From Eucommia ulmoides (taxonomy: Eukaryota > Streptophyta > Magnoliopsida > Garryales > Eucommiaceae), in assembly GCA_016647705.1 (NCBI GenBank), contig CM028333.1, forward strand, positions 18,101,743-18,165,742: a DNA stretch of 64,000 bases, in the 5' to 3' direction. The first letter of the stretch is position 1. Each line of letters starts with the position of its first letter. A program made the position numbers and the translations under genes. Of the stretch, positions 21,281 through 34,306 are shown in pieces. The notes beneath the pieces are model-generated. The model was given only the letters and a program-made list of their open reading frames with translations. It searched no databases and was not told where the DNA came from.

Positions 21281-22430
21281 ACAAACTAAGGATTTCTTCC
21301 CATTGAGAGTCGTCACCACGAAATCTAGATCATAGGGAAGAAGACCTAATTAGTAATCTGCTGCGACATATTCAATCTCTTGCGATGACCCAAATAGGTA
21401 CGTATTCGATTACCGTTCTTTATTGTTGTGTCCTAATATTCATGTATATTTTAATTTATTAATTAATTCCGTATTATTGTGATTATGAGATATAATCAAC
21501 AGTAACTAAATGTGTTTCGCACATGTTAAGAAGTTAAATTTCATTAAATAAAGGTATATTTGTTTGTGAAGGGCAACAGGAGTGACCGGTGCAAAAAAAA
21601 CACAAATGGGTTGATTTGGTAGTTTATATATTAAGAAAGACCCCATGTACACGCCCCTATATTAACATTAGCCCTTAAATTCAAAGCAGCACAATTTCAC
21701 AGGTTAAACAGGTTGACCCAACCCTTTGCACACCCTTAATGTTGGAATCCAAACCCTTCAACTAGAGACTTCGTAATTGAACACTTAATCAATATCATGA
21801 GTTATCAATTTAGGTATGTTTGTTGTCGTTGTACGGAATGATAGTAATGTGTTTTTTTAGGCGCGAGTATTTATTGTGAGGAAAATATTAGATGGACATT
21901 TTTTTAATGAAATATTTTATATTTTCTGAATACTATTTTTTATTTAAAAAATAGAGAAGCATAATTTTATTTAATATATGAACTTTGTGACCCACCTAAA
22001 TGCAAAATGTAGATAACAGTGACTAGTCCAAGTATGATCGGTACAAAGTATAATTTATCTTACAAATTTACCGTCAGTGGACAATGCACAGAACCACGGA
22101 CTAGAGAGGGATGAGTTCTGAGTACGTGTAATTACTCCCATTTATATTTTCATTAATTGAAGGAAGAGAGGCGAAGGGCATGAAATACGCAATAAATGTT
22201 CTCACCAACCCATTTATATGTTCATTAATTGTCCCATGCTTTTCATTTATGGGCTACTATGAGCTCTCAGTAGTCAGTAGGCCACTTACATCCCTCAACT
22301 CTTTTCATATTCCACGTACACTTCTCTAACTTTCAAAACTATCACGGAACCCCACGCTGAATCTTTTTCTAATGAACTGACCATTTTACCCTTATTGATT
22401 TAGTCCAATGACCGAACTACCCTCACCTCA
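21281..22430. other. Spacer before gypsy element 1
   Basis: AT-rich DNA with a TGTTGGAATCC..ACTAGAGACTTCG word at ~21740. The last 150 bases (GGCCACTTACATCCCTCAACTC.., ACCCTTATTGATTT) resemble the complement of 32290-32420 on the far side of the LTR element. No gene is recognised. Confidence 0.4.
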
Positions 22431-22866
22431 TGTCACACCCTATCCCGGACACCCGTCATCCCGGGGCCGACGTGACGACAACACGACATCAAATGAACGA
22501 CAATATACATACATTTAGATATACAATAATCTATTATGGGGACACTCCCGTCCCGAAAATTTCCTCACAAAATGTATTTATCCATGAACCTTTTATAGGT
22601 TCGCCTCTGACAGTTCATCTCAAAACTCCCATATGACTCCATCATATAGCTCTACCTAGTGTCAGTAGGAGACCGACTTCTAACCGTTTCACCTGCGAGT
22701 GTACTGCCTTCTTAATAAAAATATTTTTAAAATAATAATGCATTCTAAATAATACAACATTTAAATGGATCAAGCTTAACGCATATAAACAAACACATTT
22801 TGAACAGTAGCATAAAAATCATATACCACGAGAAAACTCCTTCTTCCTACCATTCAGAATTATCAT

Positions 22867-22920
<54 letters not shown>

Positions 22921-24657
22921 CATCCAAACCATCAGCATAAAATAATATGATAAAACACCAAGACGATATAATAACACACCACATCACCATATATGACAAA
23001 ATACCAAATACGACAAAACACCACATATGACACCACATCACACCACACCTCACCATACCACACTACATCATATCACACCACACCTCGACTAGCCATGTGA
23101 TCGTTTTAATCTCACGATTGGGAGTTGCAAAGGTACCTTATCCCGTAGGATATGCCTTCCTAGAGGGATATAACAACGTTCCACTGGACTGTGCCAGACA
23201 GGAGAAACAACGCTCCGTTGGACTATGCCAGACGGGTGAAACACCGCTCCGTTGGACTATGCCAAGCAGGTGAATATCCACCACCAATTTCTACCTCACC
23301 TCAACAACAACAACTCATCTCCACCTCAACAACAACAACAACTCCGCCCACCATCAACTGACATCTCAACAACAAACAATGAAATCCACAATATCATAAA
23401 TACCCAAAATAACGCTTGATCCATGTAAATTAGAAAAGTCATCCATTTTCAAGTAAACACATTTTCCCATCATATATAAATATAAAAATAGATTTTTGCA
23501 AGAAGACAGTACACTCACCTGATTATCCGTTTTCGAAGACTTTGACCGCCTATTATCTACCAGTTCTCCGGTGCCTGCGAACCTAATAGTGACATGACCT
23601 AAATTAATATTTTATGTAAAAACAACTTAATCATGCCATGCAACCCTAATTTTCGTAATTTCCTATTCTCCCCGTTTTATTATGAAATATTACTATTTAA
23701 CTAATATTGCTCTGTTATACTTTACTATATTGAATTTATTCATGCGAAGGAATAACACTAATTTCACCAATAATAATAACACGTATTTCACATTTAGACA
23801 ATTACATACATATATTAAAGAAATTTCGAATTCTACCTCTTCCGACTTTTCCGTTGGTCGCAAGACTGAGTTTTGATTTTATTTGGGGTGGTTTGTATAA
23901 TTTCTTTTTCTTTTTCTTTTTTCCTTTTTCTTTCTTCTTCTTCTTTTCTGCGCTTCTTCCTCCCGTTTCTGCGTTTGCATCTGCTTCAGCCACCGGCCGA
24001 CTTCACCATTCACACCCAATCTCACTCACTTCCTCTGCCGGTTGGCCAAACGATAACACACACACACAGCAACCCACACAACACGCACTCACGATCATAG
24101 CCACCACCGTCGGACAAAACTTCCAATCGATGACACCCCACCGATCACTGCTCCACTCTCGACACACACCCATGAGAACAAAACGCACACACATAACCGA
24201 ACGGTCATACCCACACAACGACGGCAACGTCGGATCTCACCCACTGCGTTTCGGTTTTACTATTTTGAAATCTCGCCGCCGGCGAGTTCTCTCTCTCTAA
24301 CCACCGCCGGCGACGACTCTGGCGTTCAACGATGAACACACCTATAAAGATCGAACCCAAACTACCGCCACACCGACCGACGACCCAACAGCACACACAC
24401 CCCCCTTCTCACCTGCCGACCGACCGACCACCGAATGGCACGACACCCACGACGATGAACGGAAACAGAGCACACCCACAATCATAAACAAACACACACT
24501 GAGTCAAGCAAACCTACCGTCGACTACGCCACACAACCAACCCACCATCGGATCAATTTAAACGACGGCACAACCGAAACCCACACCGGCGGACCTCTCT
24601 CTCTCTCCCTCCTCTTCTTTTTTCTTCCCGGTTCTCCTATCTCTCTATTTCTTCTGG

Positions 24658-24702
<45 letters not shown>

Positions 24703-24766
24703 TATAGTTGATCAACGCCGGCCAAGTGACCTCTCCTCCTCCACAAATTTTTTCTTTACCGCCATA

Positions 24767-24818
<52 letters not shown>

Positions 24819-25130
24819 GAATTTGCACTTACCTCCCCTCAAGTTTGGTTAGAATATTATGTGAACTCCTTTCAAAATTTTAATGTTCAATAAGTTTACA
24901 ACTTGACCCCTAAACTTTTTAAATCACCTAATTCCTATCGCAGTCCGCCCCGCTATTTTTAGTTTGGATAGTAATTAAACCCATTCTAAATTTTAAATGT
25001 TTAAAATTTACAAATTAACCCCTCAATTTTTTAAAGATTTAATCAAAATTAACACCATCAATCCTATTATTTTCAAAATATTTTAAAATGTGACTTAAAC
25101 TGTACGTATATCAAAGATCGGGGTCTTACA
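22431..25130 (-). repeat. 3' LTR of gypsy element 1 (2.7 kb)
   Basis: The complete LTR holds, in plus-strand order: the TGTCACACC end, a (TA)n run at 22869-22914, a 33-bp-type minisatellite (CGTT(C/G)GACT(A/G)TGCCAGAC, 3 units at ~23177-23275), a GTGCCTGCGAACCTAATAGTGAC block, a CT-rich leader-like zone and a GC-rich zone (23940-24600), (TG)n at 24662-24704 and (TA)n at 24766-24816. The apparent ORFs in the GC-rich zone are unlikely to be genes. Confidence 0.85.
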
Positions 25131-28100
25131 ACTCTTCCCCCCTAAAAAAAAAATCGTCTCGAAATTTTCGTATAAAGCAATTGGAATTAAAATTTTCCGT
25201 CCAACCACTAATACGCCTAAGTCACCCCACATGATTGCGTTCGTCTCACGTGATTCTAGACCAACTGTTTCCTAGGTAGAGTCCCAAAATCACAAGTCGT
25301 CCAAAAGTTATAATCATCAGTTTTCATGAAATCATATCTACCCATTTTATCATTTTCATACCCAATATCCAACCAACAAGGTGCACTTTGGTTGGTAATA
25401 CCAAACACCGATAACCAACTATCTCTTGTCTCTAATGCTTTCGCTGCACTACTCTGATAAAACCACAATCAATAACAATAAAATACAATATATTCTTATT
25501 TTCAACAGGTCTACGATCTTAGAAATTTTTTATAACCAGCATTTATCCGTTCAGTTTGTCACAATATCTCTATTTAATATTTAAACTAAAAATACTCATA
25601 CCCAATCTCTTATGCAATCTCATAACTGCAAATAGTCCAAAATTCTCAACCTCAATATCTACCCCAAAACTTCAATACCCTTATAAATGTTTCTAATATT
25701 ACTGTTAACTAATTTATTTTTCGAGTTACGCCAATCCACATGGAGACGTTTTAAATTACATCTAAACCTATCAATTTCCCCTCAAAACACATTGATATCA
25801 CCAAATCACATTATTACATCTCAAATTACATCAAACGGGTCATCTGTACGAATCCCTTTCATGCCTCCACATTTAATCAAATCCCTGACAAGGTCACGTG
25901 TTTCAATTCCCTTCCACTCTACCAAACATGCTTCAAACATAAATCCACATATAAATATGAATCGACGGACATAGATACGTCCCATTCACAAAAAAATTGA
26001 TACATCACAAAGGTTACTAGTTACTGACTGTAAATTATTATACCTCAAGAGTAATTCAAATTATCCTTTTCTTAAGAAATTTTAGTGACCTCACAAGTCG
26101 ACTCCGCCTAATATTTGTAGTAGATCGACACATCTGGTTGAGTTCTTATTACCAACTCCATTTCTTAATAAAAAAATATAACCATACCGAGTTGTCTCCA
26201 ATAACTTGATAATTTCCCGTTCTCCCATCCCAGATTAGTCTATTTGACTGAAGTCATGCACCCTTTTTATACAACGCTTATACAATGCCACCTTGCTCAC
26301 CGAAAATGTATCTATTAGTGTAAACACGTTCCATTAACGCCACTAAATCTTCCTCACTACCAGAAATTTCAAAACACAACTCTTCAACATATTCTCCAAC
26401 ATCTGAATTGCACTTCTTGACTGACCGTTAATCTACAAATAAAAGAGGTGTCAACTTTCAACTTGGCACTCAAAGAGGTATGAAAACTCGACTAGAACAT
26501 CAAAATAATTATTAAATTCCGGTACCACAATTTCTCCTATACAGTTTCTCCAATTGAGGATTATTATCTGGAAATACTATCTAATCTTCCATATTTACAA
26601 CATGCCGATTTAAATTATCACCATTTAATACTGCATTTTTGAGTTTCCTTTGCGGATTATTCATACAATGACGACTTACTTCGCTTTGATAACAATTATC
26701 ATCCAAGTCACAATACAACTACAACACTTTGATTTCAGAATTTCAATTCAAAATTTCGACTAACCAATCCTCCGAGTTTAACAATTTATCAACATATGCT
26801 AAATTTTTATCCAAGTGTCACTAATCCTTATCAAACGTAGAATTCAACATCCCATTTCATCCTTGATTTAAAATAATTATCTTAACCTAACTTTATTCGA
26901 CATTTGCATTGAATTGGTGCCTTATGCGACCAAATAATCCTGCCAACATATACTTGGCACACGTATCAAGAAGACATTCCTTGGACTACTTTCCTCTTTC
27001 TCTTCCTGAATAGGTCAAAATTACAATAACCCACCTGGATATTATTACTCAACCTTAACTTTACGAATAAATAAGACACCTAACACAAATACTACGATTT
27101 CCCCTTTCCATTCCAATCTACTAATAATACTTACGCAATCTCAAAATAGTTTGATATTACCGGGCATTGCATATATTGTTTCATGCACTTCTTTTGAGGT
27201 CTCTTTTGTCATATGAGCATCATTAGAAATACACAGCCTATTTCTAATCATCACAACTTCATTATTATTTCTGACACGATAGTCAGCTCTGTGACCATTT
27301 TCCATTTCATCTTTAATCTTTCCCGACTGGACATCCGACTTCTGCATTTCTACCACACAATCGATCATTGTCGATTTCAAACCAAACACTCAAACAGGGT
27401 TGCCATCTGACCAACCGCCCACTAAACTTACAAAAGTCTCAACTCAACCCATAAATTAATATGAACAACCAACTCACCGATTTCCGATAAAAAAAAAAAT
27501 GTTTGCTATACTGTTGGCCTTTCCTGAATTCTAATAGATAGTACAATTGAAATTCAACACCTCTACCTCAGATTTAGTTCATTTGCGATTAAACAACTAT
27601 TCTCAACTCTAGTGGTCAATGCATATCTCATGAATCTCGTCATATAGGTAATGTCGCTAAACATCAAGACAATTACAATCACTACCAATTCAAAAAAAAA
27701 TTGAGTTCCAGTTACACTTTTTTTTTTCCCCACGATCGCCGTTTTTACCATGCCAAAATCTTTGACCTCCAATTGGTAATAGTCTATTCACAAATCTAAT
27801 TGAAATCACCCTGATCTTCCGCAATTGATTAACCATCATTTCTAACCCATGCATTATCTACACATATTCTCAATGTTTTTTTTTTTTTTTTTTTTTTTTC
27901 TTTTTTATTATTATTAACGAAAAACATCAAATCCTTATTGAGAGCACCAGGTCTACATTAATCGTAAGTTAACAATCTAATTTTTATTGTAACAACCCGG
28001 TTTCCCAGGGCAGTCACAAGGCTCCTCTTATAGAGACTTCCAAGTTAGTCCACTCATTTCTATACAACGGCTACCACCTTTCAAATTCCAAGGTTATAAT

Positions 28101-29106
28101 TAAAATCCTGATTTCCCACATTTTATTAACATGATTGTATTTAGCCAACTTAATGGATCGAATGTTCACCTCCTTAAATTATGGAACTTATTTGACCACA
28201 ACTACGAGTATTATTCACGCCTCCTAGCATCCCGACATTACCTCTAGGAACTACATAGGGAAAATCCCTAACTACTAAAATATCCATTGAAAATCCCTAG
28301 CTATTAAAATATCCACTGCCTAACTTGTTCTGACTGGTGCCCAGAACTCACGTAAAATATCTTGATATCCTTCCTTTAACACATTTGTGACTTTCTGGAC
28401 CCACCATCGAACTTACTGGGGTAATGATTACATCTTCCTCAAATATACAAATTCTGATTCATTCCAGATTTAAAGAAATAATTTTATGCACAAATACTTA
28501 CTCATACGAACAGACTATCGTCACAGACCCAAAATTATCGGCTATTTTCTACATAGCATTCTCTGTTATGTTGTTATATTCACTAATTCCACAATCTGTT
28601 GCTTCGCCTATCCGTCAAACTTTTCTCACATTCTTAGTTTTCAACTAATACAACTCTCTTTGGATATCTTTCAGATTGCCTAGAAGGCGATTTTTATACT
28701 CCTTTTGAATGTCACTTCATATTTCAACTTAAGTGTGTTCTGCTATACTATCTAGTATTTTAATAACGACATACTAAGTGCTACCGGTAGTTATCTCATC
28801 ATCACGTCATACGCATAAAATTATTTCTCAATTAAAATCTCAAATTTCCAACTATGAATACTTCCACAATCGCGATCCACCCATTTTCACTACCACCAAC
28901 ACAACGTCTCTCAAATCCACTAACTGACAATATCACAATTTTATCGCATCACTACCTGCTAATAATACAACTCATCAGGCATGATGCCCATGCACTAACT
29001 AATGTAATGAAAGAACTAACACTCACGTACTGAACTAACTTATTGACGTCCTATCTCATATCCCCTACTGACTAGACGACTGACACGTCCTCCTATCTCC
29101 TGGTCC
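25131..29106 (-). pseudogene. Degenerate gypsy interior
   Basis: The body of element 1 is riddled with stops. The minus strand at 27389-27141 reads LKSTMIDCVVEMQKSDVQ.. and NGHRADYRVRNNNEV.., RLCISNDAHM. This aligns with the integrase N-terminal region of element 3 (60518-60111: LRPTLIDRIIETQKLDVQ.., NGCRADYHVRDSDEA). The HHCC finger is lost after that point. A further fragment at 27772-27563 corresponds to the RNase H / integrase junction. Nothing here can encode a working enzyme. Confidence 0.7.
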
Positions 29107-30530
29107 TCTACTGACAAAATACAACATACAACACCACATCACACTACACCTCACTACACCACACCTCGGCTAGCCATGTGATCATTTTAACCTCACGATC
29201 GGGAATCACAATGGTATCGTATCCCGTAGGATATGCCTTCCTAGCAGGATATAACAATGCTCCGCTGGACTGTGTTAGACGAGTGAAACAACGCTCCGAT
29301 GGACTATGCCAAGCGGGTGAATATTCACCACCAATCTCCACCTCACCTCAACAACAACAACTCATCTCCACCTCAACAACAACAACAACTCCGCCCACCA
29401 TCAACTGACACCTCAACAACAAACAATGAAATTCACAATATCATAAATACTCAAAATAACACTTGATCCATGTAAGTTAGAAAAGTCATCCATTTTCAAG
29501 TAAATACATTTTTCCATCATATATAAATATAAAAATAGATTTTTGCAAGAAGACGGTACACTCATATGATTATTCGTTTTCGAAAACTTTGACCGTCTAT
29601 TCTCTACCGGTTCTCCGGTACCTGCGAACCTAATAATGACATAGCCTAAATTAATATTTTATGTAAAAACAACTTAATCATGCCATGCAACCCTAATTTT
29701 CGTAATTTCCTATTCTCCGCGGTTTATTATGAAATATTGTTATTTAACTAATATTGATCCGTTACAGTTTACTATATCGAATTTATTCATGCGAAGGAAT
29801 AACACTAATTTCACCGATAATAATAACACGTATTTCACATTTAGACAATTACATACATATATTAAAGAAATTCCGAATTCTACCTCTTCCGACTTTTCCG
29901 TTGGTCGCAAGATTGAGTTTTGATTTTATTTGGGGTGGTTTGCGTAATTTCTTTTTCTTTTTCTTTTTTTCCTTTTTCTTTCTTCTTCTTCATTTTTGTG
30001 TTTCTTCCTCCCGTTTCTGCGTCTGCGTCTGCTTTAGCCACCAGCCGACTTCACCGTTCACACCCAGTCTCACTCACTTCTTCTGCCGGCTGGCCAAACA
30101 ACAACACACACACACCGGCAACCCACACAACACGCACTCACGATCATAGCCACCACTGTCGGACAAAACTTCCGGCCGACGGCACCCCACCGATCACTGC
30201 TCCACTCTCGACACACACCCATGAGAACAGAACGCACACACACGACCGAATGGTCATACCCACACAACGACGGCAACGTCAGATCTCACCCACTGCGTTT
30301 CGATTTTACTGTTTTGAAATCTCGCTGCCGGCGAGTTCTCTCTCTCTAACCACCGCCGGCGACGACTCCGGTGTTCAACAACGAACACACCCATAAAGAT
30401 CGAACCCAAACCACCGCCACACCGACCGACGACCCAACAGCACACACACACCTCTTCTCACCTGACGAACGGCCGACCATCGAACGGCACGACACCCACG
30501 ACGATGAACGAAAACAGAGCACACCCACAA

Positions 30531-30566
<36 letters not shown>

Positions 30567-31140
30567 AGTCAAGCAAACCCACCGCCGGCTACGCCACACA
30601 ACCAACCCACCATCGGATCAATTTGAACGACGGCACAACCGAAACCCACACCGGCGGACCCCTCTCTCTCTCTCCCTCCTCTTCCTTTTTCTTCCCGGTT
30701 CTCCTATCTCTCTATTTCTTCTGGATATATATATGTGTGTGTTTATAGTTGATCAACGCCGGCCAAGTGGCCTCTCCTCTTCCACAAATTTTTTCTTTAC
30801 CGCCATACCTATATATATATAATATAATGAATTTGCACTTACCTCCCCTCACGTTTGGTTAGAATATCATGTGAACCCCTTTCAAAATTTTAATGTTCAA
30901 TAAGTTTACAACTTAACTCCTAAACTTTTTAAATCACCTAATTCATATCGCAGTCCGCCCCGCTATTTTTAGTTTGGATAGTAATTAAATCCATTCTAAA
31001 TTTTAAATGTTTAAAATTTATAAATTAACCCCTTAACTTTTTAAATATTAAATCAAAATTAACACCATCAATCCCGTTATTTCCAAAATATTTTAAAATG
31101 CGACTTAAACTGTGCGTATATCAAAGATCGTGGTCTTACA
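29107..31140 (-). repeat. 5' LTR of gypsy element 1 (left-truncated)
   Basis: From ~29107 to 31140 the sequence follows 22995-25130 closely, with the same order of GCCATGTGATC, AGGATATGCCTTCCTAG, GACCGTCTATTCTC, GC-rich zone and terminal GTCTTACA. It has one fewer minisatellite unit, a (CA)n run at 30532-30563 in place of a mixed tract, and almost no (TA)n. The join to leader DNA (CCTCTACTGACAAAATAC) shows a deletion that took the primer site and the first ~600 LTR bases. Confidence 0.8.
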
Positions 31141-31145
31141 TCTCA

Positions 31146-32042
31146 TATCTTTTTTAATATTTTTTTTCTTTTTCTATTTTTATTCAACTTTTTTTCTTTC
31201 TTTATATTTTTATGCTCTTTGTTTGTCTACACAACCGAACCACACTTCCAAACAACACCACCGAACCAAACAAAAGATATGGTTCAAAAACTCAGAACAA
31301 ATTGCAATCGATTGAAACACAGAAGCTCCGAGTGGGATCGTCGGAGATGGCAGCAAACAAACCCAAGAGAAACACTCAAAAACTCATATCAAATCAGAGA
31401 AAATTACCTTTCATCCGCAACACCGAAACCAAAGCCGTAGAAGATAATCGAAGGCGAACAGCGCATGAAGGCGAGAAATTTATCTACAGTAGAGCCTCTC
31501 CGTTCGTTAGTCATCCCCCGTCCACTGACCCGAGTCGTCGATAACGCCGATTCTCTAGCAAACATGCCGGATTCCAACGGCAACGATGAAACCCACGTTA
31601 ATGATGAACACCTAGAAGTATTGGGTAAATCGAGTAGAACAAGGGCCAAACAAATGACCAAATTGGCTCTAAACAGTGCTAAAGACTGGCGACGATGGAT
31701 CCAAAATTTGAACCACGTGATTCTTCCATTAAAACTAGAAGAAACAGCTGCCGATACATTAGGGAAAACACAATTCAAATGGGATTAGGGTTTTTCTCGA
31801 GAAGCTTCGATTCAATACTGATTCCGCAGTTTAAATTCGCGTACGATCTGATGAAGAGCGACGATAGTGAATCAGAGCTTGGTAGAATTTTAGGGTTTTC
31901 TTGAGATGGCGAAATTGGTTTAGGGTTTCGAGGGGTTTTCTCGATGAATTGGCAATGATCGCTGGATTTTAGAGTAGTAGAAGTGTAGGATTGGATGAAG
32001 ATGGAATCGAAATCGGTGTGATTCTTGAATGAAGAAGCTTCA

Positions 32043-32092
<50 letters not shown>

Positions 32093-32420
32093 TGAGAAAT
32101 GGAGGATGAGGTGGTGGTGTTCACCGTCAGTGTGGGAGGATGTCGATTTGGGGCTGGAACGATGGTGGGTTGGGGCTGGAATGGTGGTGGATTTGCTGCT
32201 GAAGACCGAAAAAAGGTATTTTGGTGTTTAGATAAAGAGGATAGAGTTGATGTAGTAAAAAAAATATGAGTTGGCTTCTCAAAGGGCACTTGCAGAATAA
32301 AAAATGAAAAGGGTATCAATATCTTTTCACCAAATAATTCAAAGGGTCTCTCATATAAATTTTAAAATTGAGAAGATTCCCGTGATTCCGGTCAATAGTT
32401 GAGAGAGTGTAAGTGGTATT
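31146..32420 (-). pseudogene. Leader-like gene fragment, possibly in a MULE
   Basis: Read on the minus strand this looks like a gene 5' end: CT repeats (32089-32047), several CCCTAAA/ACCCTAAT words, then an open frame of 124 codons (31778-31404) that ends at a donor (GATGAAAG followed by GTAATTTT). The frame starts MNCVFPNVSAA and has one hydrophobic stretch (ANLVICLALVLLDL). It has no recognised domain. The opposite strand is also open (31465-31788, KSSRTRAKQMTKLALNSAKD), so the true frame is uncertain. The DNA beyond the donor was replaced by the LTR element. The outer end at ~32400 resembles the DNA left of the LTR element, which could be a TIR. Confidence 0.4.
32047..32089. repeat. (GA)n microsatellite
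   Basis: Uninterrupted GA repeat of 43 bases. As (CT)n on the minus strand it is typical of plant 5' leaders. Confidence 0.97.
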
Positions 32421-32842
32421 AACCCCTAGAAGTATCCAATATTTTAATAAAATCCAAAACTAAAATAATAATAAAAATTATTTTATCATCAAATTATAAA
32501 TAAAAATTGACGAAAAAAATTACTTTTATTTCCAAAATCGAAAGAAAAATCCAAAAAAATATCTTGTTCTAGAATATTATTTTTACAAAAATATCATATC
32601 ATTTTATTCTCAAAAACAATATATGAGAAAAATCTATATGTAAAACCTAAAATTGGAAGTTTAAACTTAATAATGAATAAGAGTTATAAAATTAATTTTC
32701 TTGATTCTCCTTAATTTCTCTATTTATTATTTTATTTAAATATTATGCTTATTCTTAAATATAGGAATTTGAGTAAATTTAATTATTATTTATAATCAAT
32801 ATAACGGGTTTAATGAAATTAAAATATTTTTTATATTTGAAA
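32421..32842. repeat. Left part of tandem unit split by the Helitron
   Basis: The block 32690-32842 (TTTCTCTATxTATTATTTTATTTAAAT.., CGGGTTTAATGAAATTAAAA, TATATTTGAAA) is repeated at 38550-38683. The Helitron sits exactly after TTGAAA, and the tandem unit continues at 38213. Confidence 0.8.
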
Positions 32843-32876
32843 CTAGTGTATAACCCGTACCTAAAGGCACAGGTGT
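32843..32876 (-). repeat. Helitron 3' terminus (outer)
   Basis: The minus strand reads CCTGTGCCTTTAGGTACGGG, a hairpin with a 4-base loop, then TTATACACTAG, followed by host T. Hairpin plus CTRR is the Helitron termination signal. Confidence 0.88.
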
Positions 32877-33270
32877 AAAATAAAAAATAAATAAATATAT
32901 ATATATATATATATACAAAAAAAAAAAAATTGACATAATCTCCTCTATTTATACAACATTCCACACCTATTTCATTTGAACATCCCTAACAATAACAATT
33001 GAAAACTAACAATCGAGAACAATCATCATTTCACACATTATTTATTCTCAATAAGAAAAAAACTAAAATATTTACAAATACCCACTATTTAATGAAGAAT
33101 AATTCAAAGAGATTTAATAATAGCATACAACTGTGTATCATGCTCTCTAAACAACATTCCTTCGTAAACCAACAAATTTTGATCTAATAAAAAAAAACAC
33201 AATAAAAAGACGAGGCAATACCTGAAGGCAAAACGATGAACACAGGATAACAATTAGAAGTGAGGCACAC

Positions 33271-33631
33271 CAGTGAGTTTGACTACTTCAGCAGCAGCAT
33301 GAGCAGCAGCAATAGCAGCTTCAGCTGCAGCTGTTGTTGCCATGGCAACAGCCAAAGCATTCTTTTTCTGCTCTTCGGTTGCCTCGTTTAATGTCCTCTG
33401 TGGAGCACCAAGCGCCGGATATTGTCTGAACTTCAGCCTCCCAAACACCCAACTCAACTTCTTTGATTTCTAGAAATTTCAAGTTTGAAAATCGTTCATT
33501 AACCAAAACTCATTATTAATCAATGGAAACTGCGAGGGAAAAAAGTGAAATCTAACCTTTTTCGGGCTTGATTTCGTCTCAGAGATGAATATCCTCTTGA
33601 CAAAACTGAACCAGCTCCTCTTTTTCCTCAT
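33271..33631 (-). pseudogene. IQD (IQ67-domain) calmodulin-binding protein, captured exons 1-2
   Basis: Exon 1 (33631-33557, 25 codons) starts MRKKRSWFSFVKRIF and ends at donor GTTAGA. Exon 2 (33469-33271) follows acceptor TTTCTAG, reads KSKKLSWVFGRLKFRQYPAL, then QRTLNEATEEQKKNALAVAM and AAAEVVKLTG, and ends at donor GTGTGCC. The 87-base gap is a clean GT-AG intron, and the joined frame stays open for 91 codons. This is the conserved N-terminus of plant IQD scaffold proteins: basic start, then the alanine-rich helix just before the IQ67 calmodulin-binding motifs. Those motifs lie in the next exon and are missing here. Downstream the frame stops six codons past the donor. It lies between the two Helitron 3' termini, on the Helitron's own strand. 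It could at most give a short chimeric peptide. Confidence 0.87.
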
Positions 33632-33909
33632 CAGAGTTTCATAAGACCTCAGCCAACAATTTTATCAAACACCTTACCTACGCCTTCAACCCGATTTCAA
33701 CTAAAACCCAATCATTTTCTCAGCAAAAAAACACAAAAAATCACTGAAAAATTATGCTTCATGAATTAAAGTAAACCATACATACCTTCGGATTCCTCAA
33801 TCATGAAAAAACTTCACCGTTTTTACTGTTAAAAAAAAAAACAAAAAACATTCCACATTAGTTGAACAATCTCCTCAAAACTTCAAATCATGATTATCCA
33901 AATGGGTTC

Positions 33910-33939
33910 CTAGCGTATAACCCGTGCCTGAAGGCACGT
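33910..33939 (-). repeat. Helitron 3' terminus (internal, apparently bypassed)
   Basis: The minus strand reads CGTGCCTTCAGGCACG, a perfect 6-bp stem with a 4-base loop, then GGTTATACGCTAG. It is clearly related to the outer terminus. It is followed by G, not T, so it does not look like the edge of an independent insertion. Read-through past this signal to a second one would have added 32843-33909, the part with the IQD exons. Confidence 0.82.
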
Positions 33940-34306
33940 GTGTTAACAAAATGAACATCAAATTGTGTAACTTTTTTCACAAACAAAAACAGAATCAGAA
34001 ATAGGGAGCAGGAACAGAAACAGAAACATGGAACAGAAATAGGGAACAAGAACAGAAATAGGAACAGAATCACTCACTAATCTGATGTGTTGCATGTGCA
34101 TAATTTAAAAAATCAAATTTAAACAAATTTTCCAAATCAAATTACTCATTAGTAGCATCAACCAAATGTCAATAGTTCCAAACTTACTAAATAACTAAAC
34201 AACTCAATTAATCAACAATTTATTGGAACAACTAAAGAAACCAATTAAAGAAAATGAAAAACAAAATATGAAGTTATGCCCACTTACTCATAAGTTAAGT
34301 TATTAC

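Larger units (their letters stand above)
22431..31140 (-). mobile_element. Gypsy LTR retrotransposon 1 (degraded, minus strand)
   Basis: The unit starts TGTCACACCC and ends GTCTTACA on the plus strand (TG..CA ends). The flanks CCTCA (22426-22430) and TCTCA (31141-31145) are a 5-bp duplication with one mismatch. The left LTR is the 3' LTR, because the purine-rich strand AGGGGGGAAGAGT, the polypurine tract, abuts it on the minus strand. The interior is a scrambled, frame-broken gypsy body. The 5' LTR has lost its outer ~600 bp together with the primer site. Its length of 8.7 kb and its LTR layout match the two other elements at 44328 and 55921. Confidence 0.85.

Noticed and set aside
31465..31788. 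Plus-strand 107-codon ORF as a real gene
   Set aside because: The minus strand has leader features and a splice donor for the same DNA, no domain is visible on either strand, and the start context is not supported.
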